Origin: Roseihalotalea indica
GTDB lineage: Bacteria > Bacteroidota > Bacteroidia > Cytophagales > Cyclobacteriaceae
Length of the DNA stretch: 64,000 bases
Reading direction: 5' to 3'
Assembly: GCF_022458895.1 (NCBI RefSeq)
Contig: NZ_JAINFL010000003.1
Span: forward strand, 124,001-188,000
Both the position numbers and the translations under genes were made by a program. Positions 16,040 to 24,506 of the stretch are shown piece by piece. The notes beneath the pieces were generated by a model. The model was not told where the DNA came from. It saw only the letters and a program-made list of their open reading frames with translations, and made no database searches. Each line of letters opens with the position of its first letter. The stretch's first letter is position 1.

Positions 16040-16947
16040 AGGGCTTCCGGTACATCATCCAGGGTAAAGGTTCTTTCAATGATGGGAGTGAGTTTGCCTT
16101 CTTCGGCCAGCTTACCAATACATTGCAAATCGGCGGCGTTGGCACTTGCCAGCAAAGTGATCATCTTCTTGCCTTCGGTCATGGATTTCCAGAGGCCCAA
16201 GAACATGGCTCCCATAGAAAAGGCGCAGGAAACATAGGTGCCCTTCCGGCAAAGTACCCGACTGATAGCCCGGAGGGAGTGGTTGGCTACGACATCGAAG
16301 ATCAGGTCGTATTGCTTATCATCTTTGGTAAAATCCTGAACCGTGTAGTCAATTACCTGGTCGGCCCCCTGGGTCAGGGCGTTTTCTACTTTGCCCGTGC
16401 TGCACACTGCGGTGACTTTGGCCCCGAAGGATTTGGCGATCTGAATGGCGTAGCCGCCCACCCCGCCCGAGGCACCGTTGATCAACACCTCCTGCCCGGC
16501 TTTGATCTTGCCCTTGTTGCGTAAGCCCTGTAGTGCGGTAATGGCGGCCAGGGGAAGTGCAGCGGTTTCTTCGTAGGTCAGGTTAGAGGGTTTTTTAGCC
16601 AGGTATTTCTCATCGGCGGCCACGTACTCGGCAAACCCTCCGAACCCGTTGCCGGAGAGGTCGCCAAATACTTCGTCGCCCCGTTTAAACTGAGAAACCG
16701 CCTGGCCCACCCGCTCTACCACTCCGGCAACATCGGCTCCCAGTATCTGGTACTTCGGCTTGTGCAAGCCCGCCATCAGACGAATCGGAAAGGGCTCACC
16801 GCGCAGTAAGTGCCAGTCGGCTTTATTAACGGAGGCGGCCAGCACCTTCACCAGTACTTCGTGCGGTTTGGGCTCCGGGCGGTCTACTTCCTTAAGTGCC
16901 AGTATATCCGGCAAGCCGTATTGTTCGTTGATAATCGCTTTCATCAT
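15988..16947 (-). CDS. NAD(P)-dependent MDR oxidoreductase (quinone-reductase-like)
   Basis: 319 residues, zinc-free medium-chain dehydrogenase/reductase. N-terminal GroES-like domain (VLVKVLAASVNKADWHLLRG, then LGADVAGVVERVG), cofactor-binding Rossmann domain with GASGGVGGYAIQIAKSFGAKV at about 155-175. No catalytic zinc cysteines are seen. Such enzymes reduce quinones or enones with NADPH. The start codon overlaps the stop of the upstream DUF4386 gene by one base, so the two are translated from one transcript. Confidence 0.92.
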   Translation of the reverse strand: MMKAIINEQYGLPDILALKEVDRPEPKPHEVLVKVLAASVNKADWHLLRGEPFPIRLMAGLHKPKYQILGADVAGVVERVGQAVSQFKRGDEVFGDLSGNGFGGFAEYVAADEKYLAKKPSNLTYEETAALPLAAITALQGLRNKGKIKAGQEVLINGASGGVGGYAIQIAKSFGAKVTAVCSTGKVENALTQGADQVIDYTVQDFTKDDKQYDLIFDVVANHSLRAISRVLCRKGTYVSCAFSMGAMFLGLWKSMTEGKKMITLLASANAADLQCIGKLAEEGKLTPIIERTFTLDDVPEALQIMGNGRAAGKLIITL

Positions 16948-17684
16948 TATTCGTATTTGTATTCAGCCTGATACGATTTCTTCACTCCTTTGATAAGCAT
17001 ATACAGCGTTAACTCCACCTCGCCGAGTGCCGCGCAAATCCCCACCACCCAGGCGAGCCAGCCTTCATTGCCGGGGAAGAGAAAATTGCCAAAGGTCTCC
17101 ATCCAGTAGCCGGTAGCCGCCACGATCATCAGTATCCCCAGTAGCTTCGGGATCATATTCGTTTGGTAGATTAACAGCCCTAGCAGAAAGCAATGAACCC
17201 CGAAGAAGGCCCCGGCAATCAGGTAACCGTTGCGGTGGGCATCCATCAGAAGCAGGCTCAGCGACTGAAGCTGTCCGGCATCAAAAGCGTTTAGATAATC
17301 CGATCCGCCTAACACTGCCAATGCCAGGTAGTGGTTGAGCAGGTTCAGACTGGCAATCGCCGGGTGGGCCACCAACCGTAGCGCGGAAGAAACCATTGCC
17401 AGGGTTTTATTGAATGGCCGGAACATCTGGTAAAACATAACCGAAATGATCGCATCCAGTGTGAATGCGATCAGATCAGCTACCAGTCCTAAGCGGAACA
17501 ATCCTTCCTGAGACACGATGTTGGTAGCGGTGGCTGCGGCATCATCCGGCACCACCAGCGTACTTCTAACGTATCCCTGACTAAACCCGGCACATACAAT
17601 GACCAACAGATACATCAGGCCGGTCCATCGTACCGAACGTTTGCTCATCAGAGTTGATTTCTGAATTTCCTTAGTAGCGTACAT
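16947..17684 (-). CDS. DUF4386 family membrane protein
   Basis: 245 residues from the ATG at 17684 (MYATKEIQKSTLMSKRSVRW); a longer frame to 17768 would overlap the upstream lipoprotein gene. Six or so hydrophobic helices spread along the chain, with the family's early RWTGLMYLLVIVCAGFSQGYV and a GNFLFPG...W segment near the C-terminus, as in DUF4386. Function unknown. Lies between a lipoprotein gene (13 bases upstream) and the oxidoreductase gene (1-base overlap), in one likely operon. Confidence 0.88.
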   Translation of the reverse strand: MYATKEIQKSTLMSKRSVRWTGLMYLLVIVCAGFSQGYVRSTLVVPDDAAATATNIVSQEGLFRLGLVADLIAFTLDAIISVMFYQMFRPFNKTLAMVSSALRLVAHPAIASLNLLNHYLALAVLGGSDYLNAFDAGQLQSLSLLLMDAHRNGYLIAGAFFGVHCFLLGLLIYQTNMIPKLLGILMIVAATGYWMETFGNFLFPGNEGWLAWVVGICAALGEVELTLYMLIKGVKKSYQAEYKYE

Positions 17685-17697
17685 GGTGATGGAAGGG

Positions 17698-18069
17698 TTA
17701 ATTGGTAAATTCAACCACATTGGCACTGACCGACACCGTTCTCTTGTAGAAGAAAGGAGGCACTCCACCCACGTGTTCTTCTGTGAGTAGGTTGGTCAGG
17801 GTTCTCGATCCGGTCGTCAGGTCGGCTTGCTGGAGCATATCGGCGTAGGCCGCGTCGTATAGCTGCTTCTTTTTCGCACCTCCGAAGATCAGCACATAAC
17901 CTACTTCCGATGTTCCTTTTACCTGGCCTACCACCTTAAAATTGTTACTCTTAAGGTGTACCTGCGTAGCGTGCTGGTTTTGGTTAAATACCCACGCTTT
18001 GTTTACCCCGCATGAGCTAAGCCCGACAATCAGCGCCAGGCTCATGATTACTTTCGTTGTCTTTTTCAT
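17698..18069 (-). CDS. Small lipoprotein (DUF6567-like)
   Basis: 123 residues from the ATG at 18069: signal MKKTTKVIMSLALIVGLSSC with cysteine at 20. The mature domain (FKVVGQVKGTSEVGYVLIFGG, then LYDAAYADMLQQADLTTGSR) resembles small Bacteroidota lipoproteins with a YjbF/TRL-like alpha-beta fold, tentatively DUF6567. A longer frame to 18270 would overlap the AraC gene and hide the signal peptide. Function unknown. Confidence 0.8.
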   Translation of the reverse strand: MKKTTKVIMSLALIVGLSSCGVNKAWVFNQNQHATQVHLKSNNFKVVGQVKGTSEVGYVLIFGGAKKKQLYDAAYADMLQQADLTTGSRTLTNLLTEEHVGGVPPFFYKRTVSVSANVVEFTN

Positions 18070-18172
18070 GTTGCTTTGATGTTTAAGTTCAGAAGCAAAA
18101 GTACGCTCACCAGCTACCCACCGCTTGACCCTATAGGCCAATGGTTTGACATCTGGGGCCAAAACGAGTATT

Positions 18173-19159
18173 TCAGGAGTTTTTTCGGTAATCAGCGGGT
18201 GACTGGCCCGTCCAGCGGCGGAAGGCCCGGTTGAAGGCACTTTGTTCGGAGAAGCCGGTCTGGAAGGCAATCTCTCCCATGGATTGAGAGGAATTTTTCA
18301 GCAGATCAATGGAAACATCCTGCTGAATGGTTTGAATCAGATCCCTGAACGTTAGCCCCTTCTCGGCTAGCCTTCGTTTCAGGGTACGGGCACTCATGCC
18401 CAGGTACTCAGCCACCTGAATGATGCTGGGTATACCACTGGGTAGCGATTCTGCAATGATTTTGTGAATTTCACCCAACAGCCGGTCGGCATTGGCATGA
18501 ATTCCTTTTTTCTCCTCGTCCATGCGCTCCACCAGAAACTGATGGATACTTTTATCGGCTTTTACCGTGGGGATGTCGATATCCGATGTTTTGAAGTAAA
18601 GGGAGTTTTCCGCCTGACCAAAGTGTACCGGGCACTGGAAAAAATTTACGAATGGAGCTGCTTCCGGGGTATGATGCTGGAAGTGTACTGTTACCGGATG
18701 TATTTCCTGATGGGTGATTTCTTTCAAAACGCCGGTCAGCATAACGAAGGTTGCTTCGTTGGCTGTTTCGAGGCCTTTCCGCCTGGCTTCTCTCATCAGA
18801 TAGATACTCGTAATACCCTGGCGCTCTTCTATTCGGGCCTGACCATGATCGGTCACCAGCACCATGTATCGCTCTACCCGGTCCAGCACATCCTTGGCTC
18901 GCCAGCACGTTTTCCAGGAAAGACCCAGCGTGCCGTAGTCATCGGCCGTCAGTTGCTGGCCCTGCCTCACTCCAAACCCGGCTTCCATGTGCTGGTCGGC
19001 CAGTTCGTACACTTCCAGCAGCAGCTCCATAGGAATATACTTGTCCCCGGCAATGATCTCTTTCCTTCCCCGGTGATGATCCAGCAAAGCCGGAGATAAG
19101 CCTTCCTGCATGGTCAGTCGAGTAGCTTTCTGATAGATGCTTGAAGAAACAAACGACAT
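18173..19159 (-). CDS. AraC family regulator, OruR/ArgR-like
   Basis: 328 residues. The N-terminal about 190 match the Arabinose_bd-type sensor domain of the OruR group (YIPMELLLEVYELADQHMEA, TADDYGTLGLSWKTC). The C-terminal helix-turn-helix domain is clear (SIIQVAEYLGMSARTLKRRL and MGEIAFQTGFSEQSAFNRAF, ending RRWTGQSPADYR). It is transcribed in the same direction just upstream of the lipoprotein / DUF4386 / oxidoreductase genes and is the likely local regulator. The ligand is unknown. Confidence 0.92.
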   Translation of the reverse strand: MSFVSSSIYQKATRLTMQEGLSPALLDHHRGRKEIIAGDKYIPMELLLEVYELADQHMEAGFGVRQGQQLTADDYGTLGLSWKTCWRAKDVLDRVERYMVLVTDHGQARIEERQGITSIYLMREARRKGLETANEATFVMLTGVLKEITHQEIHPVTVHFQHHTPEAAPFVNFFQCPVHFGQAENSLYFKTSDIDIPTVKADKSIHQFLVERMDEEKKGIHANADRLLGEIHKIIAESLPSGIPSIIQVAEYLGMSARTLKRRLAEKGLTFRDLIQTIQQDVSIDLLKNSSQSMGEIAFQTGFSEQSAFNRAFRRWTGQSPADYRKNS

Positions 19160-19242
19160 GGCTTTGGTAAGGGCACAGTGAATTTACCGCTTAATATAAT
19201 GTGAGTTCTGGATTTAAAATAGTTTTATTCTTCTGTTAAGTG

Positions 19243-19380
19243 GGAAACCTTGCTGTTTGAGCGCAGCGACAGGGCCGCCCGAGCGGTTTCAAGGTTTCCT
19301 AGATTTTTGCGCCCCACGCCGGGTATACTTTTCATCGATGGAAAATCGGACCGCCGATGCGGTATAAGCCTGCCCGGCTT
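19243..19380. other. Block of consecutive hairpins, structured element
   Basis: Five inverted repeats in 140 bases: GGAAACCTTG (19243-19252) with CAAGGTTTCC (19290-19299); CCGC/GCGG inside it (19275-19286); TTTTC-ATCGAT-GGAAAA around 19329-19345; ACCGC/GCGGT (19350-19363); AAGCC/GGCTT (19366-19380). GC-rich against an AT-rich surround. No convincing gene lies in 19160-19609. It may be a REP cluster, the relic of a mobile element, or a structured RNA. Confidence 0.6.
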
Positions 19381-19609
19381 GAGGGCTGCCATCATGAAAG
19401 TTAGAAAGTTAATACTTCTGGAAATTAAAAGATAAAGCGTAATTCTTCTTAACATACTAATAACTGACACAATTGGCAGAAATCAGGCAAAGTGGTGAAA
19501 CGATGTAATAACAAGTTGTACGAAGTAAGGATAGGCAGCTTCCAAAACGCCAGGTCTCGCCATTATGGCAAAATTGTTAATTTAGCCTTTTGCAACCTAC
19601 AACCCCTAC

Positions 19610-21187
19610 ATGGCAAATTATTATAGCTGTCGGTCTTACCTGTTTCTTCTGCTACTTCTTTCAATACCCGAAATGTTAGCCGCTCAAAATGCGGTAGCAC
19701 CTGATCAAATTAAGTTTGTGAGGCAAGGAGTGCGCCGACTGGTATTTGATGAGCATCAGCGCATTCCGCTGGCGGCTTTCCATCCCGAAGAGGTCATCGG
19801 TCAGTCGGCGATGTATCCGGTCACGCACCACCTGGAAGAGCAGGCTGATGTTGCTATCATCCGTAACCAACTGTCGGTGCAGTCCGACGCAGAAACCCAG
19901 ACCAGCCTGTGGTACGGTGGGTTCAACCCTTTTGCTACGTACGCTATAGACCTGACTTCTTGTAGTGGAGAAGGCGAAGTAGGCTTTGAGTTTTCCGATG
20001 CCCGACGGGCCGAGCAGTTCCTGATCACTATTCGGTACCAGAATGAGCAACTGCTGGATGTCCGGCAGAGAGTGCGGAAAGATGGCCGCGTTGTGGTTGA
20101 TGAGTCTATTGCTACGGAAAACAGCAAATCTGCCAGCGTACCGGGGAAGCTCATCCTTCAGATGCTGGGCAGCGGACTGACTTTATACGCCCAGCAAGAA
20201 GGTTTGCCCATCCCCATCGGGCAGAGCGATTTCAGCCAGCATATTGATCTTCGGCAAAAACGCTATATCTATAATTTTCAGTCGAGTTTGTACCTGAGCA
20301 GTAAGCGTGGACAAGTTGTCGTGAAGAAAGCTGAGTCGGCCCTAAGCAGTGGTATGGGGCTGGCCGATATCAGAGCGATTACCTATGAAGACGGAGAACC
20401 TATGCTTGACCAGGGACGGCTGTGGTATACCATGTCTATCCGGGGGCGGGCACTGCCGCATCATCTGCAAGGCGTTTTCAGCCTGGACCCTACCGTGTTT
20501 GACCTGCGCTTTGAAGGAGTCATTCTGTTTGACCGGGCTGACGGGCTGCTGCGTAATGAAATTGCCTCTCACATTTTTTACGATAGAAAAGATCAAATCT
20601 GGCGAGGATTAACCACCGGTTTCAGTGCATTTGCCAGCCCGGAAGAAGAGAAGCAACTGTTGGCGGTAGAGAGTGAGAAAGACCCCCGCTTTGGTTTTTC
20701 GGTTATGCGGGCCATGCCCTTTGGCATTGTGGGAGATATTGAAGACCCTCACATTTTATTTGATGCTGCGGCCGACAAATGGCGTATCCTCACCTGTGAG
20801 AACCACGACGGGTACAAAGCCGTGATGCTGGAGTCCGATGAGTGGAACCGGGGCTACCAGCGCATTGCCGGGCCGGTGAGTCATAATGCTACGGGCACCT
20901 CTATTCAGAAAATCGGGAATGATCGCTATTGCTTTTCCGGAAGCAGCGAGCGGCAAATTTACATCTACACCTACCCCGACCTGGAAGAGGCCGGCACTCT
21001 AGCTATGGACCTGCCGCCCTGGGATGAAAGCTCCGGCACCCGGGTCTGGCCCAACGTGGTTCAACTACCAGCGGGTTACCCCTTCCGGTACGTAGCCCTG
21101 ATGATGGACCGATTTAATTATCCGGGCCTGGAAGGGCCTAACTGGACCTACGGCGCTTTATACCTGTATCACGGCTATGAGCCATAG
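19610..21187 (+). CDS. Secreted GH43-like beta-propeller protein
   Basis: 525 residues with a signal peptide (about 1-25, ending EMLAAQ). The C-terminal 230 look like a five-bladed propeller of glycoside hydrolase family 43 type (FGIVGDIEDPHILFDAAADK, SHNATGTSIQKIGNDRYCFS), with acidic residues where catalytic ones are expected. The N-terminal part (WYGGFNPFATYAIDL) is beta-sandwich-like. It may act on polysaccharides, but catalytic residues cannot be assigned with certainty. Followed 53 bases later by an alpha/beta hydrolase gene. Confidence 0.75.
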   Translation: MANYYSCRSYLFLLLLLSIPEMLAAQNAVAPDQIKFVRQGVRRLVFDEHQRIPLAAFHPEEVIGQSAMYPVTHHLEEQADVAIIRNQLSVQSDAETQTSLWYGGFNPFATYAIDLTSCSGEGEVGFEFSDARRAEQFLITIRYQNEQLLDVRQRVRKDGRVVVDESIATENSKSASVPGKLILQMLGSGLTLYAQQEGLPIPIGQSDFSQHIDLRQKRYIYNFQSSLYLSSKRGQVVVKKAESALSSGMGLADIRAITYEDGEPMLDQGRLWYTMSIRGRALPHHLQGVFSLDPTVFDLRFEGVILFDRADGLLRNEIASHIFYDRKDQIWRGLTTGFSAFASPEEEKQLLAVESEKDPRFGFSVMRAMPFGIVGDIEDPHILFDAAADKWRILTCENHDGYKAVMLESDEWNRGYQRIAGPVSHNATGTSIQKIGNDRYCFSGSSERQIYIYTYPDLEEAGTLAMDLPPWDESSGTRVWPNVVQLPAGYPFRYVALMMDRFNYPGLEGPNWTYGALYLYHGYEP

Positions 21188-21240
21188 TTATCAGGGAGTC
21201 CAAAAAAAATCATTTATCTTAAAAAGAAAACAACCTGAAA

Positions 21241-22200
21241 TTGAAAAACAACTATCTCTGTCTGACCAGTATCCTGGTGGTGTGGTTAACCGCCGTAGGG
21301 GCTCATGCCCAGAACCCGGTTAAACTGCACACATCGGTTGAGATCGGCGGCATCAACCAGTGGGTTGGGGCAAAAGGCGATGATGACACCAAGCCCCTGT
21401 TGCTTTTTCTGCACGGCGGACCGGGCTTTTCCTCGCGGGCATATTCTAAAAAGTTTGTCAAGCGTCTGAAAAAAGACTTCATTGTTGCACAGTGGGATCA
21501 GCGGGAAACCGGCATCACAGCGGCCTGGAGTCCGTTTCCCGACTCGCTTACCCTGGAGATGTTTCATAACGATACGGAAGAGGTTGTCAACTACCTGCTG
21601 AAGAAGTTTTCTAAAAAGAAGTTGTACCTGGTAGGGTTCTCCTGGGGCGGTTTTCTGGGAATGCACTTTGCCGACCAGCACCCCGAATTACTGCACGCCT
21701 ATGTATCCGTCAGCGGGGCGGTGCATAATGTTGAGAGCGACCGGCGCACGCTAGCGCTAATGAAGAAAAAGGCAGCAGAAGAAAATAACACGCAGGCCAT
21801 CCGGGAAATTGCTGAGATTGAAGTACCCTTTACTAGCTGGGAACAACTCTATTACCAGAGAAAATGGACGGCCTACTTTTTTGCGGGTAAAGCATCCGGC
21901 CGGCAATACCCGAAGTCGATGTTTGAAGAGTGGTCGGCAAAGTGGCTTCCCCTGTTTATGGCCGCGTCCCGGGTTGATTTTCGGGAAACTGTGCCCGAAC
22001 TGCATTGCCCGGTCTATTTCTTTCTCAGCCACCATGATTACGCCGCTAATTACACCGTGGCCGAAGAGTATTTCAACCAGCTAAAAGCCGAGCATAAACA
22101 GATTGTATGGTTTGACGAAGCCTCCCACGAAATCCCCTCCCAGGTACCTAAACAATTTAGCGAAGCCCTCATCAGCATCGCGAACCAACCCCCGGACTAA
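21241..22200 (+). CDS. Alpha/beta hydrolase, proline-iminopeptidase-like
   Basis: 319 residues with a signal peptide (ending AVGAHAQ), apparently from a TTG start at 21241, as no upstream in-frame ATG is available. Oxyanion stretch LFLHGGPGFSSR (HGGPG as in proline iminopeptidases), WDQRETGIT, nucleophile serine in VGFSWGGFLG, and a catalytic His in DEASHEIPS near the end. Likely exported. It may cleave N-terminal prolines or other amides and esters. Possibly co-transcribed with the GH43-like gene. Confidence 0.88.
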   Translation: MKNNYLCLTSILVVWLTAVGAHAQNPVKLHTSVEIGGINQWVGAKGDDDTKPLLLFLHGGPGFSSRAYSKKFVKRLKKDFIVAQWDQRETGITAAWSPFPDSLTLEMFHNDTEEVVNYLLKKFSKKKLYLVGFSWGGFLGMHFADQHPELLHAYVSVSGAVHNVESDRRTLALMKKKAAEENNTQAIREIAEIEVPFTSWEQLYYQRKWTAYFFAGKASGRQYPKSMFEEWSAKWLPLFMAASRVDFRETVPELHCPVYFFLSHHDYAANYTVAEEYFNQLKAEHKQIVWFDEASHEIPSQVPKQFSEALISIANQPPD

Positions 22201-22231
22201 AACCCAAGAGATAAACCACCAGAAACTAACG

Positions 22232-22290
22232 GATTGATTATATTGCAGCTATATGGGAGATAGTAGCATATGTGTGCTACCTCCAATAAT
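22232..22290. repeat. Cassette-leader element, third copy
   Basis: TTATATTGCAGCTATA followed by hairpin GTAGCA-TATGTG-TGCTAC lies about 20-70 bases before the lipoprotein at 22308. It aligns with the elements at 10710 and 14700, sharing TATGTGTGCTA with the latter. Confidence 0.5.
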
Positions 22291-22307
22291 AATAAATATT
22301 TATTGCT

Positions 22308-22847
22308 ATGAGAAAATTGACTGTATTTACTTTAATATTAGGATGCTTATCCATTCTTTCTTGTTCGGAAGAACGGATGAATAGTATGGGTGAACCGACA
22401 ATCCAGGTAAATTTACAAATTCGCAACGCTAACGAATGGAAATCCGCCAATGTAACTATTGACTATATTAGATTTTTTCAAACCAATAGCGATCAAAGCG
22501 AAACAGGCATTGGAACCGTTCAGAACTGGAATGGCACCACCCTAAACTTTGACTTAAGGCAAGAGGAGACCAAGAAGGTGTTAGAAAAACCTTATTGGGA
22601 AGCTATATTACTAGGGATTGATCCAGACTTTATAGAAACCAGTTTTGTAACAGTAGATGATATACAGATTGAAGGGGTAGCTATCGAGTACGTAGAATAT
22701 ATACCCTTTGAAAATCAAACAACCATTAAGAATGGCAAGAAGTATCAAATAGATTTAGGCATAGATCTTGATAAGGCGCTTATAAAAAAAGAAGATAGTT
22801 TCGAATTGAAGGTTAGTACTATAAAGGCCAAAATATCCGAGTTATAG
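22308..22847 (+). CDS. Hypothetical lipoprotein
   Basis: 179 residues. Lipoprotein signal MRKLTVFTLILGCLSILSC, cysteine at 19. The mature part is a beta-rich domain (PTIQVNLQIRNANEWKSANV, IDYIRFF, NWNGTTLNFDLRQEE), loosely like DUF4382-type surface lipoproteins, not assigned. First gene of the second cassette-like run; AT-rich. Preceded by the three-copy leader element and followed by an attC-like spacer. Confidence 0.8.
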   Translation: MRKLTVFTLILGCLSILSCSEERMNSMGEPTIQVNLQIRNANEWKSANVTIDYIRFFQTNSDQSETGIGTVQNWNGTTLNFDLRQEETKKVLEKPYWEAILLGIDPDFIETSFVTVDDIQIEGVAIEYVEYIPFENQTTIKNGKKYQIDLGIDLDKALIKKEDSFELKVSTIKAKISEL

Positions 22848-22985
22848 AATACTGGATGTAACACAAGGCAAGCAGCATAGCTAGTTGAATTGCAATTATA
22901 AATACTAAAGCAAACAACTAGCATAGATGTTGACTAGAAAGAAAGATGCGCCAAAGCCGCCGCGTCACCTGCCCCAATCGTTATG
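22848..22985. repeat. attC-like cassette boundary
   Basis: GATGTAACACAAGGC follows the stop (attC-like left core). Then come the inverted pair CTAGTTG...CAACTAG and the right half GCGCCAAAGCCGCCGCG, CACCTGCCCCAA, TCGTTATGC. The right half matches the spacer ending at 11577. The next cassette opens TTATGCTGC. Confidence 0.55.
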
Positions 22986-23016
22986 CTGCATTATAAAGAA
23001 CATTTGACTGTCCTTA

Positions 23017-23931
23017 ATGAGATTGACTTTAACTTTCATCATTTTCCTGATTACGACAATTGCTAAAGGGCAGATATCAATTTCTGGACAAGTAATTTTA
23101 AAAGGAGAAGATTCTACGGTCCCTGGAGCCACCATACGAGAAAAAGGAACAAGCAATGGAATTTTAACAGACTTGGAAGGTAGATTTATTTTAACGGTAA
23201 AAAAACTGCCAATCACTTTAGAAATTTTTAGTATCGGTGCAGTACCGAAGGAGGTTTTAGTAGAAGAACAAAAGGAGCTATTAATCAATCTGAAATTAGA
23301 TTGTAACCGGCACACATTTGATCATCAACTTTTGGGTTTTTATTTAGCAAGCGGAGTAATCAATAATCCTTTTGGCGGAGAGTTTCATCTTTCTTTTCCT
23401 GCATTTTGGCGTATGTCAACACTGAAGGGAAAAATAGGGTATCAAACCAACTTTGATTACAATGAAAACATATATGGGCAAGTTGCTTTTGATCATATTC
23501 TATTCACATGTGACTATGATCTAGATGTAAAAATTAATTACCAGAAAGTCTCAGTTAGGAAGGATATTGATTTTGAGATTCAATCCGCTGAAGCTCATTT
23601 TAATCTCGATAAGAATTACTCAAAAATAAGATATGCGCGATTTATAGTTGGTTTAAGCAAAATTAGTTATGCATCAAATGAAGATAACTCTTTTGCGAGG
23701 GATACTGCACCAATCATAGGATTAGGAGCAATTTTAGGAGAATGGTGGAGACTAATGGTAGTTGGTAAAGTAATACTCTACGATAACCTTCCAAAATACG
23801 ATATAGAATTAAGCCGAGATTTTAGAAGAATAGATACTTTTATTAGATACCAAAAATTGGAATCATTTAATGAAATATCGGTAGGGTTAGGAACACATAT
23901 TGGCTACCGATTAAAGAAACGGAATAATTAA
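23017..23931 (+). CDS. Outer-membrane-type protein with carboxypeptidase-like regulatory domain
   Basis: 304 residues. Signal peptide (1-19, ending AKGQ), then a CarbopepD_reg_2 domain at about 20-105 (ISGQVILKGEDSTVPGATIR, GTSNGILTDLEGRFIL), normally found at the N-terminus of TonB-dependent receptors. The rest (about 200 residues) is beta-strand-rich with no plug or long barrel, so it is not a complete TonB receptor. The cassette that holds it begins TTATGCTGC and ends GCAGCATAA, exact inverse complements. Function unknown. Confidence 0.85.
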   Translation: MRLTLTFIIFLITTIAKGQISISGQVILKGEDSTVPGATIREKGTSNGILTDLEGRFILTVKKLPITLEIFSIGAVPKEVLVEEQKELLINLKLDCNRHTFDHQLLGFYLASGVINNPFGGEFHLSFPAFWRMSTLKGKIGYQTNFDYNENIYGQVAFDHILFTCDYDLDVKINYQKVSVRKDIDFEIQSAEAHFNLDKNYSKIRYARFIVGLSKISYASNEDNSFARDTAPIIGLGAILGEWWRLMVVGKVILYDNLPKYDIELSRDFRRIDTFIRYQKLESFNEISVGLGTHIGYRLKKRNN

Positions 23932-24008
23932 AAACGCAGCATAAATTTCATAAGCGCTATGCTTTGGCCGATGGTCTCGCCAGTGCCTATGCGAGCCGTT
24001 CTGCTCAA
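23932..24008. repeat. attC-like cassette boundary, compact form
   Basis: GCAGCATAA (23938-23946) is the exact inverse complement of TTATGCTGC at the start of this cassette, as expected of an attC left core. A short hairpin region (CATAAGCGCTATG) and right edge GCGAGCCGTTCTGC follow. About 75 bases, near the usual minimum for attC. Confidence 0.55.
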
Positions 24009-24024
24009 TTAGAAAAAAGAGAAA

Positions 24025-24324
24025 ATGTTGGACTTTTACTTAATTCGAGATGACCTGCCCAAATCTGAGTATCCGGAACAAGTTGAGTTGGAGTTTGCTG
24101 GTGGACTGGATTATAAGAGCTTTGATAACTTAAGAGATAGGGGCATAATCGCTGATCGATTTGATTACTATACCGATTTTAGATGGGGAACGGATTTAAT
24201 AAGACAAATAAACGAACAAACAAATCAAAAGCCAAGTGAATCAGATTCTGACGTGAAACAACTGCTAGATTTGTTAAATCAAGCGATTCAGAAAGAGAGT
24301 GGATTGATAGCCTACTGTGATTAG
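24025..24324 (+). CDS. Small hypothetical cassette protein
   Basis: 99 residues, MLDFYLIRDDLPKSEYPEQV. Soluble, acidic, helical at the C-terminus (VKQLLDLLNQAIQKESGLI), and looks like a complete small protein of the immunity-like or hypothetical type common in cassettes. No family recognised. Its stop is directly followed by the second copy of the 95-bp element. Confidence 0.7.
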   Translation: MLDFYLIRDDLPKSEYPEQVELEFAGGLDYKSFDNLRDRGIIADRFDYYTDFRWGTDLIRQINEQTNQKPSESDSDVKQLLDLLNQAIQKESGLIAYCD

Positions 24325-24465
24325 AAATGAAAAGTCTGCTACCAACAACGCTCAGTCCTCACGCTGGCAAAATGGAGGTTCGCACATTAGTTGTTCTAGG
24401 TAGCTAAAATGATAAACGAAAAATTAATGCCAACAAGCCGGGCGACTGCTGCCCTAGGCGTTCAA
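24325..24465. repeat. attC-like element, second copy of the 95-bp repeat
   Basis: Starts at the stop with AGAAATGAAAAG, then GCTACC-AACAAC (24338-24349) pairing with GTTGTT...GGTAGC (24390-24404) around a core CCTCACGCTGGCAAAA, ending AATGATAAACGAAAAA. A GCCAACAAGCCGGGCG...CTGCCCTAGGCGTT right half follows. The first copy is at 15778. Confidence 0.6.
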
Positions 24466-24506
24466 CCATTAACAAACCTTTGAAATATTTAATACAAGAG
24501 TCAAAC

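Noticed and set aside
18464..19099. 211-residue plus-strand frame inside the AraC gene
   Set aside because: A shadow of the minus-strand regulator, whose helix-turn-helix motifs are clear.
19225..19470. 81-residue minus-strand frame
   Set aside because: It overlies the block of hairpins and looks non-coding; no family or neighbour support.
23017..23931. Complete TonB-dependent receptor
   Set aside because: Only the N-terminal regulatory domain matches; at 304 residues there is no plug domain or 22-strand barrel.
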